Assembly: GCA_965261585.1 (NCBI GenBank)
Contig: CBDHDN010000058.1
Location: 67,949 to 131,948 of the forward strand
DNA: 64,000 nt
Reading direction: 5' to 3'
From: CBDHDN01 sp965261585
GTDB lineage: Bacteria > Pseudomonadota > Alphaproteobacteria > UBA6615
Notes under the pieces: generated by a model
Told to the model about the DNA's origin: nothing
The model's input: the letters and a program-made list of their open reading frames with translations, nothing else
The model's database searches: none
Shown: one piece after another, positions 1 through 7,369 of the stretch
How the letters are laid out: the number at the start of each line of letters is the position of its first letter
Position numbering within the stretch: position 1 is the first letter of the stretch
Program-made: the position numbers and the translations under genes

Positions 1-1463
1 TCGCCGCGATCATGGGCGCGGGGCCGGTCGCCGACGCGTTCTTCGTCGCCTTCAAGTTTCCCAATCTGTTCCGTCGCCTGTTCGCCGAGGGCGCTTTCAA
101 CGCGGCGTTCGTGCCGCAGTTCGCCGGCACTCTGTCGACCCAAGGGCAGGCGGCGGCCGTCGCCTTCGCGCAGGCGAAGCTGGCGGTCATGCTCTCCGTG
201 CTGGTGCCGTTTACCGTGTTCGCACAGTTGGCGATGCCGTGGCTGATGGTCGTGATCGCGCCGGGGTTTCTGGCGGCGCCGGAGACGTTCGCCCTGGCTA
301 TCGAGCTGACGCGCATCACGTTCCCCTACCTGATGTTCATGGCGCTGGTGGCGCTGCTGGGCGGCGTGCTGAACAGCCTGGAGCGTTTTGCCGCCGCGGC
401 GGCGGCGCCGATCGTGCTCAACATCATTCTGATTGCCGCGCTGGTCCTGCTGCGCGACACGATGCCGACGCCGGGGCATGCGCTGGCCTGGGGCGTCGCG
501 GCCGCCGGCATCGCCCAGTTCCTGCTCGTCGCCTATGCCAGCCACCGGGCCGGGGTCGGGCTGGCGCTGCCGCGACCGCGGCTGACGCCTCAGGTGGCCA
601 AGACGCTGCGCCTGATGATCCCCGGCGCGATCGGCGCCGGCGTCGTCCAGATCAACCTGCTTATCGACATGATCCTCGCCTCGACCCTGCCGGCGGGTGC
701 CATCTCCTATCTCTACTTCGCCGACCGGGTGAACCAGCTGCCGCTGGGCGTCGTCGGCGTCGCCGTCGGCATCGCCCTGCTGCCGCTGTTGTCGAAGCAG
801 CTGCGGGCCGGCGATTTGAGCGCCGCCGCCAACAGCCAGAACCGCGCCATCGAGCTGGCGCTGCTGTTGACCGTGCCGGCGGCGGCGGCGCTGGTCGCCC
901 TTGCCGGGCCGATCGTGCTGGTGCTGTTCGAGCGCGGCGCCTTCGACCCGGTCGCCTCGCAGGCGACGGCGCGGGCGCTTACGGCCTTTGCCCTCGGCCT
1001 GCCCGCCTATGTGCTGATCAAGGCGCTGAGCCCCGGCTTCTTCGCCCGGGAGGATACGACGACGCCGGTCAAGATCGCCCTCGTCGCCATGGTCTGCAAC
1101 GTCATCGCGGCGCTGGTGCTGATGCAGTTCCTGGCCCATGTCGGCATTGCCCTGGCGACCGCGGGCTCGGCCTGGATCAACGCGGCCCTGCTGGGTCTGA
1201 CGCTCAGGCGGCGCGGTTATCTGCGGATCGACGCGCGGCTCAGGGCGCGGCTGCCGCGCATCGCCGGCGCGGCCGTCGTGATGGGCGGGGCGCTGGCCGT
1301 GGCGGCGGGAGAGCTCGCCGGTCCGCTCGCCGGCCCGCCCGTGGTGCGGATTGCCATGCTCGCCGCGTTGATCGGCGGCGGGCTCGTGCTCTATGGCGGG
1401 CTGGCGCAGCTGTTCGGCGCGGCCCGCATGACCGAGCTCAAGCCGATGCTCAGGCGCGGCTGA
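1..1463 (+). CDS. murJ: Lipid II flippase MurJ (MviN), 5' end cut by the window
   Basis: MurJ is an inner-membrane MOP-superfamily flippase that moves lipid II to the periplasmic face for peptidoglycan synthesis. The reading frame is already open at base 3 and the first in-window ATG (12) lies inside the conserved motif AAIMGAGPVADAFFVA, so the true start lies upstream. The visible ~486 residues carry the family features: NLFRRLFAEGAFNAAFVPQF near the start, many hydrophobic helices, and the central PGAIGAGVVQINLLID and SYLYFADRVNQLPLGVVGVA motifs. The stop is TGA at 1461. trpS follows on the same strand after 110 bp, an order seen in many alphaproteobacteria. Only the start is missing. Confidence 0.95.
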   Translation, partial: AAIMGAGPVADAFFVAFKFPNLFRRLFAEGAFNAAFVPQFAGTLSTQGQAAAVAFAQAKLAVMLSVLVPFTVFAQLAMPWLMVVIAPGFLAAPETFALAIELTRITFPYLMFMALVALLGGVLNSLERFAAAAAAPIVLNIILIAALVLLRDTMPTPGHALAWGVAAAGIAQFLLVAYASHRAGVGLALPRPRLTPQVAKTLRLMIPGAIGAGVVQINLLIDMILASTLPAGAISYLYFADRVNQLPLGVVGVAVGIALLPLLSKQLRAGDLSAAANSQNRAIELALLLTVPAAAALVALAGPIVLVLFERGAFDPVASQATARALTAFALGLPAYVLIKALSPGFFAREDTTTPVKIALVAMVCNVIAALVLMQFLAHVGIALATAGSAWINAALLGLTLRRRGYLRIDARLRARLPRIAGAAVVMGGALAVAAGELAGPLAGPPVVRIAMLAALIGGGLVLYGGLAQLFGAARMTELKPMLRRG

Positions 1464-1573
1464 GCCGCCGCCTTGACCGCCGTCTTGACCCCATGGGGGG
1501 CGAGCGGCGATAACGAGCGCCCTTCGGGGAACGGCGGGCCACGGCGGGCCGTCGCGAGCATGGGCACCACGTC

Positions 1574-2611
1574 ATGAGCCGCATCTTCTCCGGCGTGCAG
1601 CCGACCGGCAACCTGCACCTCGGCAACTACCTCGGCGCGATCCGCAACTTCGTGCGCCTGCAGGACGACTACGAGTGCATCTATTGCGTCGTCGATTTGC
1701 ACGCGCTGACCATGTGGCAGGATCCCCAGGAGCTGCGCGCCCAGACGCGCGAGGTGGCGGCCACCTTCGTCGCCGCCGGCATCGATCCCGCGAACTCGAT
1801 CATCTTCAATCAGAGCCAGGTCAAGGCGCATGCCGAGCTGGCCTGGCTGTTCAGCTGCATCGCCCGCATCGGCTGGCTCAACCGGATGACCCAGTTCAAG
1901 GACAAGGTCGGCAAGAACCGCGAGCAGGCCTCGGTCGGCCTGTACGCCTATCCGACGCTGATGGCGGCCGACATCATGGTCTACAAGGCGACCCACGTGC
2001 CGGTCGGCGAGGACCAGCGCCAGCATCTGGAGCTGACCCGCGACATCGCCCAGAAGTTCAACTTCGACTATGGCGTCGAGTTCTTTCCCATTGTCGAGCC
2101 GCTGATCTTCGGCACGGCGACTCGGGTGATGAGCCTGCGCGACGGCACCAAGAAGATGTCGAAGTCGGATCCGTCGGACTACTCGCGTATCAACATCACC
2201 GACGGGCCGGACGAGATCGCCCTGAAGATCCGCAAGGCGAAGACGGACGCGGAGTCGCTGCCGGGGCCGGAGGCCCTAGGGCCGGACGGCGAACGTGTCG
2301 ATCCGGCCAAGGAGGCGGCGCGGCCCGAGGCGTTCAACCTGCTGGCAATCTACGCGGCGCTGCTGGACCGGCCGATCGCCGACGTGCTGGGCGAGCACGC
2401 TGGCGCCCAGTTCAGCGCCTTCAAGCAGCACCTCGCCGACGTGGCCGTCGCCAAGCTGGGACCGATCGGCGGGGACATGCAGCGCCTGATGGCCGACCCC
2501 GGCCACGTCGACACGATCCTGCGCGATGGCGCCGAACGCGCCGCCGCGATCGCCGCGCCGGTGCTGCGCGAGGCGCAGGACCTCATGGGCCTGCTGCGGG
2601 TGCGGGGTTAG
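1574..2611 (+). CDS. trpS: Tryptophan--tRNA ligase
   Basis: Cytoplasmic class I aminoacyl-tRNA synthetase charging tRNA-Trp. The 345-residue length is normal for the bacterial enzyme. The HIGH-type motif is GNLHLGNYLG near residues 12-21 and the KMSKS loop is residues 194-198 (GTKKMSKSDP). Start ATG at 1574. The stop TAG (2609-2611) lies only five bases before the left end of an IS630 element, so whatever originally followed trpS has been separated from it. Nothing in the coding sequence looks damaged. Confidence 0.97.
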   Translation: MSRIFSGVQPTGNLHLGNYLGAIRNFVRLQDDYECIYCVVDLHALTMWQDPQELRAQTREVAATFVAAGIDPANSIIFNQSQVKAHAELAWLFSCIARIGWLNRMTQFKDKVGKNREQASVGLYAYPTLMAADIMVYKATHVPVGEDQRQHLELTRDIAQKFNFDYGVEFFPIVEPLIFGTATRVMSLRDGTKKMSKSDPSDYSRINITDGPDEIALKIRKAKTDAESLPGPEALGPDGERVDPAKEAARPEAFNLLAIYAALLDRPIADVLGEHAGAQFSAFKQHLADVAVAKLGPIGGDMQRLMADPGHVDTILRDGAERAAAIAAPVLREAQDLMGLLRVRG

Positions 2612-2616
2612 GACTA

Positions 2617-3737
2617 GTACCGGCTATCGCTGGCGGCGGAGTCGTGATTCAAAGGATGGATGAACATCCAGGACGCGACTCCGATCATATTGACGGAGGA
2701 GGAGCGGGCGGTGCTTGAGAGCATGGTCCGATCTCCGAAGACGGAACAGGGCGTGAGCGAGCGCGCCCGCATGGTGTTGTTGGCGGCGGACGGCCGCTCG
2801 ACGCGCTCCATTGCGGCGGCGCTTGGCACCTGGCCGGGGCGGGTCAGCCGCTGGCGCACGCGCTTCGCGGCGGAACGGCTGGCCGGGCTGTCGGATCGAG
2901 CGCGGCCGGGGGCGACGCCGATCTACACGGCCGAGACGGGCCGGCGCATCCTGGCGCAGTTGGACGAGCCGCCGCCCGCCGGCTTCGCTCGCTGGACGGC
3001 GCCACTGCTGGCCCGGGCGCTGGGCGATGTGTCGGACCAGTACATCTGGCGCTTCCTGCGCCGGCAAAAGATCGACCTGGCCGGCCGTAAATCCTGGTGC
3101 CAGAGCAACGATCCCGAGTTCGTCCCCAAGGCGGCCGAGATCGTCGGCCTCTACTTGCACCCGCCGGAGGACGCCATCGTGCTGGCGGTCGACGAGAAGC
3201 CGCACATCCAGGCGCTGGAGCGCGCCCAGGGCTATCTGAAGCTGCCGAACGGGCGCGCCCTGATCGGCCATGGCCACACCTATAAGCGACACGGCACGAC
3301 GACGCTGTTTGCCGCTCTCAACGTCGCCAGCGGCGAGGTTCAGGCCGGACACTACGAACGGCGGCGCCGCCGTGAGTTCCTCGACTTCATGAACCGCGTG
3401 GTGGCCGCCTATCCCGACCGCGAGATCCATGTCGTTCTCGACAACCTGAACACCCACAAGCCCAAGCGCGACCGCTGGCTCAAGGCGCATCCCCATGTCC
3501 ACTTCCACTTCACGCCCAACTACGCCAGCTGGCTCAACCAGATCGAGATCTGGTTCTCGATCCTCAGCCGCGCCGCCCTGCACGGCGCCAGCTTCACTTC
3601 GCCCCGACAACTCAGGGACGCCATCGATGCCTTCATCCACGCCCACAACAAGACCGCCAAGCCTTTCCGTTGGGTCAGCACCAACATCCATCAGAAGAGG
3701 CTCAAACCACGTCATCGCGATTTGTGATTCCCGGTAC
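2617..3737 (+). mobile_element. IS630-family insertion sequence, copy 1
   Basis: A 1121-bp element with matching termini: it starts GTACCGG and ends CCGGTAC, flanked on each side by the TA dinucleotide (2615-2616 and 3738-3739) that IS630/Tc1-type elements duplicate. The inverted repeat continues imperfectly to about 14 bp. It encodes one intact transposase. It is inserted five bases downstream of trpS and is followed after 68 bp by a second copy in the same orientation, differing by two bases that I could find. Confidence 0.92.
2660..3727 (+). CDS. IS630-family transposase (copy 1)
   Basis: A 355-residue DDE transposase. The N-terminal helix-turn-helix region lies around residues 35-75 (ERARMVLLAADG, then TRSIAAALG). 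The catalytic triad is D178 (AVDEKPHIQ), D261 (VLDNLNTHK) and E296 (NQIEIWF), with 34 residues between the second Asp and the Glu, as expected for IS630. No frameshift or stop interrupts it, so the element may be active. It differs from copy 2 at residues 47 (Ser) and 247 (Val). The start ATG at 2660 follows a GTGATTCAA motif and a weak AAAGGA ribosome-binding site. Confidence 0.92.
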   Translation: MNIQDATPIILTEEERAVLESMVRSPKTEQGVSERARMVLLAADGRSTRSIAAALGTWPGRVSRWRTRFAAERLAGLSDRARPGATPIYTAETGRRILAQLDEPPPAGFARWTAPLLARALGDVSDQYIWRFLRRQKIDLAGRKSWCQSNDPEFVPKAAEIVGLYLHPPEDAIVLAVDEKPHIQALERAQGYLKLPNGRALIGHGHTYKRHGTTTLFAALNVASGEVQAGHYERRRRREFLDFMNRVVAAYPDREIHVVLDNLNTHKPKRDRWLKAHPHVHFHFTPNYASWLNQIEIWFSILSRAALHGASFTSPRQLRDAIDAFIHAHNKTAKPFRWVSTNIHQKRLKPRHRDL

Positions 3738-3805
3738 TAGGCCCTATCCACCGGGCCGCAGTCAGTCCACACTCTTGGCCGAACGCGCTGGGCAAGCTCG
3801 GCCTA
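3738..3805. other. 68-bp spacer between two direct IS630 copies
   Basis: A short non-coding segment bounded at both ends by the TA target dinucleotide, with TAGGCC at one end and GGCCTA at the other. It holds no gene. It is probably the target sequence of two independent insertions, or the remnant left when a longer segment was lost. It is too short to be composite-transposon cargo. Confidence 0.7.
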
Positions 3806-4926
3806 GTACCGGCTATCGCTGGCGGCGGAGTCGTGATTCAAAGGATGGATGAACATCCAGGACGCGACTCCGATCATATTGACGGAGGAGGAGCGGGCGG
3901 TGCTTGAGAGCATGGTCCGATCTCCGAAGACGGAACAGGGCGTGAGCGAGCGCGCCCGCATGGTGTTGTTGGCGGCGGACGGCCGCTTGACGCGCTCCAT
4001 TGCGGCGGCGCTTGGCACCTGGCCGGGGCGGGTCAGCCGCTGGCGCACGCGCTTCGCGGCGGAACGGCTGGCCGGGCTGTCGGATCGAGCGCGGCCGGGG
4101 GCGACGCCGATCTACACGGCCGAGACGGGCCGGCGCATCCTGGCGCAGTTGGACGAGCCGCCGCCCGCCGGCTTCGCTCGCTGGACGGCGCCACTGCTGG
4201 CCCGGGCGCTGGGCGATGTGTCGGACCAGTACATCTGGCGCTTCCTGCGCCGGCAAAAGATCGACCTGGCCGGCCGTAAATCCTGGTGCCAGAGCAACGA
4301 TCCCGAGTTCGTCCCCAAGGCGGCCGAGATCGTCGGCCTCTACTTGCACCCGCCGGAGGACGCCATCGTGCTGGCGGTCGACGAGAAGCCGCACATCCAG
4401 GCGCTGGAGCGCGCCCAGGGCTATCTGAAGCTGCCGAACGGGCGCGCCCTGATCGGCCATGGCCACACCTATAAGCGACACGGCACGACGACGCTGTTTG
4501 CCGCTCTCAACGTCGCCAGCGGCGAGGTTCAGGCCGGACACTACGAACGGCGGCGCCGCCGTGAGTTCCTCGACTTCATGAACCGCTTGGTGGCCGCCTA
4601 TCCCGACCGCGAGATCCATGTCGTTCTCGACAACCTGAACACCCACAAGCCCAAGCGCGACCGCTGGCTCAAGGCGCATCCCCATGTCCACTTCCACTTC
4701 ACGCCCAACTACGCCAGCTGGCTCAACCAGATCGAGATCTGGTTCTCGATCCTCAGCCGCGCCGCCCTGCACGGCGCCAGCTTCACTTCGCCCCGACAAC
4801 TCAGGGACGCCATCGATGCCTTCATCCACGCCCACAACAAGACCGCCAAGCCTTTCCGTTGGGTCAGCACCAACATCCATCAGAAGAGGCTCAAACCACG
4901 TCATCGCGATTTGTGATTCCCGGTAC
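3806..4926 (+). mobile_element. IS630-family insertion sequence, copy 2
   Basis: Same 1121-bp element as copy 1, shifted by exactly 1189 bp and in direct orientation. Ends GTACCGG and CCGGTAC, flanked by TA at 3804-3805 and 4927-4928. I found two base differences from copy 1: C/T in the codon for transposase residue 47 and G/T in the codon for residue 247. Such identity implies very recent movement or gene conversion. Direct copies this close can recombine and delete the intervening unit. Confidence 0.92.
3849..4916 (+). CDS. IS630-family transposase (copy 2)
   Basis: A 355-residue DDE transposase identical to copy 1 except Leu at residues 47 and 247 (Ser and Val in copy 1). The catalytic residues D178, D261 and E296 are all kept, so it could still act on both copies in cis or trans. 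Confidence 0.92.
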   Translation: MNIQDATPIILTEEERAVLESMVRSPKTEQGVSERARMVLLAADGRLTRSIAAALGTWPGRVSRWRTRFAAERLAGLSDRARPGATPIYTAETGRRILAQLDEPPPAGFARWTAPLLARALGDVSDQYIWRFLRRQKIDLAGRKSWCQSNDPEFVPKAAEIVGLYLHPPEDAIVLAVDEKPHIQALERAQGYLKLPNGRALIGHGHTYKRHGTTTLFAALNVASGEVQAGHYERRRRREFLDFMNRLVAAYPDREIHVVLDNLNTHKPKRDRWLKAHPHVHFHFTPNYASWLNQIEIWFSILSRAALHGASFTSPRQLRDAIDAFIHAHNKTAKPFRWVSTNIHQKRLKPRHRDL

Positions 4927-5617
4927 TAGGCCGCGGCACCCTCGTCACATGGCTCCGACTTGCGCGATCGAGCAGCGTCGCCGCGCTCGAGGATGCTAGA
5001 GCACATCCGGTTTGGACGGAATATCCTGCATTGACGAGGTAGTTTCTGCATTCGGTTGGAGAGAATTCATCGAGGGCGTTTCCAATTGCCCGCCAGAGGT
5101 CATCGACGGTTCTGGCGCCGACCTTGCGGAGAATGGCTTTGAGCTTGGCGAAGACCTGTTCGATGGGATTGAGATCGGGGCTGTAGGGCGGCAGGTAGAG
5201 CGGGGTTGCGCCGACCGCCTCAATGGCCTCGTGTACGCCGGCGACCTTGTGGGAGGAGAGGTTGTCCATGATGACGATGTCGCCCGCGGACAGGGTCGGG
5301 ACCAGGGCTTGCTGGACCCAGGCAAGGAAGCTTGCGCCGTTGATCGGGCCATCGAAAACGCAGGGCGCGGTGATCCGGTCGTGACGCAGGGCGGCAATGA
5401 ACGTGGTTGTCTTCCAGTGGCCATGGGGAATGGCCGCCACCACCCGTTCGCCGCGCGGTGCCCGGCCATAACGCCGGGCCATGTTCGTCCGCGCCCAGGT
5501 CTCGTCGAGAAAGACCAGCCGTTCGGCAATCAGCCCAGGTTGCTCGTTGCGCCAAGTGGCTCGCGCCGCCGCGACGTCAGGGCGCTCCTGCTCGGCGGCG
5601 TGGGCTGTCTTTTTTTG
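4901..5617 (-). CDS. IS630 transposase ORFB (catalytic part, -1 frame)
   Basis: Carries the DDE triad: Asp in LVFLDETWARTNMARRYG, Asp in VIMDNLSSHK and Glu in NPIEQVFAKLK, followed by the usual C-terminal NAGY motif. It has no start of its own and depends on a -1 shift at the A7 run shared with ORFA. The frame has no stop inside the element: it passes through the terminal repeat at 4999 and runs about 30 codons through flanking DNA into the end of IS630 copy 2, stopping at 4901. The C-terminal tail is therefore set by the insertion site. Confidence 0.75.
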   Translation of the reverse strand, partial: QKKTAHAAEQERPDVAAARATWRNEQPGLIAERLVFLDETWARTNMARRYGRAPRGERVVAAIPHGHWKTTTFIAALRHDRITAPCVFDGPINGASFLAWVQQALVPTLSAGDIVIMDNLSSHKVAGVHEAIEAVGATPLYLPPYSPDLNPIEQVFAKLKAILRKVGARTVDDLWRAIGNALDEFSPTECRNYLVNAGYSVQTGCALASSSAATLLDRASRSHVTRVPRPSTGNHKSR

Positions 5618-5995
5618 CGACTCAGCCCCTGAGCCAGAAGAAAGTCGCCAAGCGTCGAGCGCTTCGCCTCGATCCCCTCGGCGGCCAGCAAGACGCAAAG
5701 CTCGTCAATGGTGATGTCGCAATTCTCCATCACCAGAGCCCGAATGCGATCGCCATGGGGAGCCAGTTTCGATTTCTTCCAGCCACCGTATTTGTCGGCT
5801 TTGATCGTGCCCCGCTGCTTCCAACGCTGCATCAGCTTCACAACAAAGCTGATGCTCACATCAAATTGCTTCGCCGCCGCATTGCGAGAGGTCCCCGATT
5901 CAACAACTCGAACAACTCGTTCACGAAGATCTTCCGAATAAGGTCGTGTCATCCATGGCTGGCCTCCTTTAACCCAGCTCATAGCTTGAATCACT
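4999..5995 (-). mobile_element. Second IS630-type element, two-frame transposase, left end unresolved
   Basis: A distinct IS630-group element on the minus strand. Its 3' terminus is clear: GAGCACATCCGGTTTGGA begins at 4999 next to a TA (4997-4998). The other terminus, upstream of the transposase near 5985-6015, shows no matching inverted repeat, so it may be truncated or too diverged to see. I placed it near the GTGATTCAA motif (5985-5994, minus strand). The element interrupts the unknown fourth gene of the broken operon (6006-6306). Downstream of its right end only about 70 bp separate it from IS630 copy 2. Confidence 0.75.
5530..5952 (-). CDS. IS630 transposase ORFA (DNA-binding part)
   Basis: About 140 residues from the start MTRPYSEDLRERVVRVVESG. 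The helix-turn-helix region is SRNAAAKQFDVSISFVVKLM, followed by the linker segment ending FLLAQGLSRKK. At the A7 run (5610-5616 on the plus strand as T7) this frame runs into unrelated sequence, while the next frame carries on with KKTAHAAEQE and the catalytic domain. The normal product of this IS group is a single protein, so a -1 shift (ribosomal or by transcript slippage) at A7 probably joins the two frames. An upstream reading frame fuses it to the interrupted host gene. Confidence 0.8.
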   Translation of the reverse strand: MTRPYSEDLRERVVRVVESGTSRNAAAKQFDVSISFVVKLMQRWKQRGTIKADKYGGWKKSKLAPHGDRIRALVMENCDITIDELCVLLAAEGIEAKRSTLGDFLLAQGLSRKKRQPTPPSRSALTSRRREPLGATSNLG

Positions 5996-6005
5996 TTTTG
6001 CGACC

Positions 6006-6306
6006 CTTGGGAATCCCCTTTTTGATCCCCGCTGGTGGGGTTCCAGGCCAACGCGTCCACGTTCTCGCCGGCTTCCATCGCATCCGCTCCGTGCAATAAG
6101 ATAACAAGGCGATGACTAACACCCGCGATGGTCAGCGGGTGGTCCGCAAATGCCTCGTCCGTGATCAGCGAAGCCATGACGCTGGCGGCCGTCGCAAGCT
6201 GTTCGCCATCGACCGTCCTTCCGCCGGTTACCAGCCTGACAATGGCCTCCCAGGTCTCCTCGGCGGTACGCAGCGGAATGGAGCTGATTTCACGCCGCAC
6301 CTTCAT
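6006..6306 (-). pseudogene. Unknown protein, fourth gene of the broken operon, 3' part lost to IS630
   Basis: About 96 residues of host sequence remain, starting MKVRREISSIPLRTAEETW and running to AWNPTSGD, where the IS630-derived sequence takes over in frame. Its start overlaps the end of the AAA+ gene by 17 bp (AAA+ stop at 6290), so it was translationally coupled to it. I do not recognise the family. It is a small soluble acidic-type protein with no membrane segment or known catalytic motif. Coupling to a TRIP13-like remodeller suggests it could be the partner or substrate of the ATPase; that is inference. The missing C-terminus was not found on the other side of the element. Confidence 0.55.
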
Positions 6307-6525
6307 GGCGACCCTCCAGGTCGTAACTCTGGCTCGCTCGGAGCGCCGTCAAGATATGCTGGGCCGTGAGTTTGCCCGGGTTTCTCGCCGTCTCGATTGA
6401 GGAGGCCACCGCCGAGAAGAGCGCCTTGCGGATGCGCCGGCCGTCCAGGCCTTCGGATGCACGGACAAAACTGCCGACGCCCTGGGTCAGCGGGCTCATT
6501 GCGGGCCAGTGCCGCCCAAGATGCT
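6290..6525 (-). pseudogene. TRIP13/Pch2-like AAA+ ATPase, 3' fragment
   Basis: The last ~78 residues of the AAA+ ATPase whose 5' part lies at 7370-8005. It contains the sensor-2 region SEGLDGRRIRKALFSAV, which closely resembles the GLSGRxLRK sensor-2 segment of TRIP13/Pch2. Joining minus-strand codon CTA (7372-7370) to the bases from 6525 downward, with one CTAG kept, reads through without a break (ITEVLEHLGRHWPAM). The IS5 element is therefore the only lesion. The fragment ends at a stop at 6290, inside the start of the unknown downstream gene. Confidence 0.8.
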
Positions 6526-6603
6526 CTAGGGCCCGTTTACAATTAGGGGATTCCCCTTAACCAGTGAGTTGTGATTCAAGACTGTTTTTGGGGGGAGGCA
6601 GTC

Positions 6604-6972
6604 TTGATTCGCACGATTCTTTCAGACCCGCAGTGGGATCGGATCAAGGATCTGGTGCCTGGCAAGGCGACGGACCGCGGCGTGACCGGCCGCAACAACC
6701 GGCGGTTTGTCGAGGCCGTGCTTTGGGTGGCCCGCACTGGTTCGCCATGGCGCGATCTGCCCGATGCGTTCGGTCCCTGGTACACCGTCTACACCCGCTT
6801 CTGGCGCTGGTCGCGGCACGGGGTCTGGAAGCAGGTGTTCAAGGCCCTGGCCGACGACCCGGATTTCGAATACCTGATCATCGACTCCACCATCGTGCGG
6901 GCGCATCACCACGCCGCCGGTGCAAAAGGGGGACTCAAAATCAGGCCATCGGACGCTCGCGCGGCGGGCTAA
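6604..6972 (+). CDS. IS5/IS427 transposase ORFA
   Basis: Residues from the TTG start read MIRTILSDPQWDRIKDLVPG, the usual N-terminus, preceded by a purine-rich GGGGGGAGG stretch. It includes the SPWRDLPDAFGPWYTVYTRF motif and the first catalytic Asp (LIIDSTIVRAHHH). It ends in an out-of-frame tail after an AAAAGGGGG run (6924-6932). An alternative GTG start lies at 6571. The full enzyme needs a -1 shift into ORFB at that run, the usual arrangement in this subgroup. Confidence 0.85.
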   Translation: MIRTILSDPQWDRIKDLVPGKATDRGVTGRNNRRFVEAVLWVARTGSPWRDLPDAFGPWYTVYTRFWRWSRHGVWKQVFKALADDPDFEYLIIDSTIVRAHHHAAGAKGGLKIRPSDARAAG

Positions 6973-7355
6973 GCAGCAAAATCCATATCGTCGTGGACGG
7001 GCTTGGCAATCCCCTGCGCTTCGTTCTCACCGCCGGCCAGGTGCATGACAGCACCCAGGCAAGAGCGCTCGTCGAGGGCCTGACCGGCGCCTACCTGCTC
7101 GCCGACAAGGCCTATGACTCCAACGAGTTCCGCGACGTCATCGCCGAGCACGGCATGGTCGCCGTGATCCCGTCCAACCGCTCCCGGTCGATGGCGATCC
7201 CCTACGACAAACACCTCTACAAAGAACGCCACCTCGTCGAATGCTTCATCAACAAGATCAAGCAGTTCCGAAGGCTCGCCACCCGCTACGACAAAACCGC
7301 AGCCTCTTTCCTGTCCATGCTATGTCTGTGCGCTGCCATAATCTGGCTGCGTTAA
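6921..7355 (+). CDS. IS5/IS427 transposase ORFB (-1 frame)
   Basis: Continues the transposase after the A4G5 run with GTQNQAIGRSRGGLSSKIH, then the second catalytic Asp (LLADKAYDSNEFR) and the Glu of the Y(2)R(3)E(6)K signature (KERHLVECFINKIKQFRRLA, then RYDK). The stop TAA at 7353 lies just inside the right terminal repeat. Both frames are otherwise intact, so the element may still be mobile. Confidence 0.85.
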   Translation, partial: CKRGTQNQAIGRSRGGLSSKIHIVVDGLGNPLRFVLTAGQVHDSTQARALVEGLTGAYLLADKAYDSNEFRDVIAEHGMVAVIPSNRSRSMAIPYDKHLYKERHLVECFINKIKQFRRLATRYDKTAASFLSMLCLCAAIIWLR

Positions 7356-7369
7356 TTGTAAACAGGCCC

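Larger units (their letters stand above)
6530..7368 (+). mobile_element. IS5-family (IS427-like) insertion sequence
   Basis: An 839-bp element with near-perfect terminal repeats (GGCCCGTTTACAATTA on the left, GGCCTGTTTACAATTA on the right, read inward) and a four-base CTAG duplication on each side (6526-6529 and 7369-7372), the target preference of IS427-type IS5 elements. Two overlapping frames encode the transposase. It sits inside a TRIP13-like AAA+ gene in the opposite orientation. Removing the element plus one CTAG restores that gene in frame. Confidence 0.92.

Noticed and set aside
2617..4926. A composite transposon bounded by the two IS630 copies
   Set aside because: The enclosed segment is only 68 bp with no gene.
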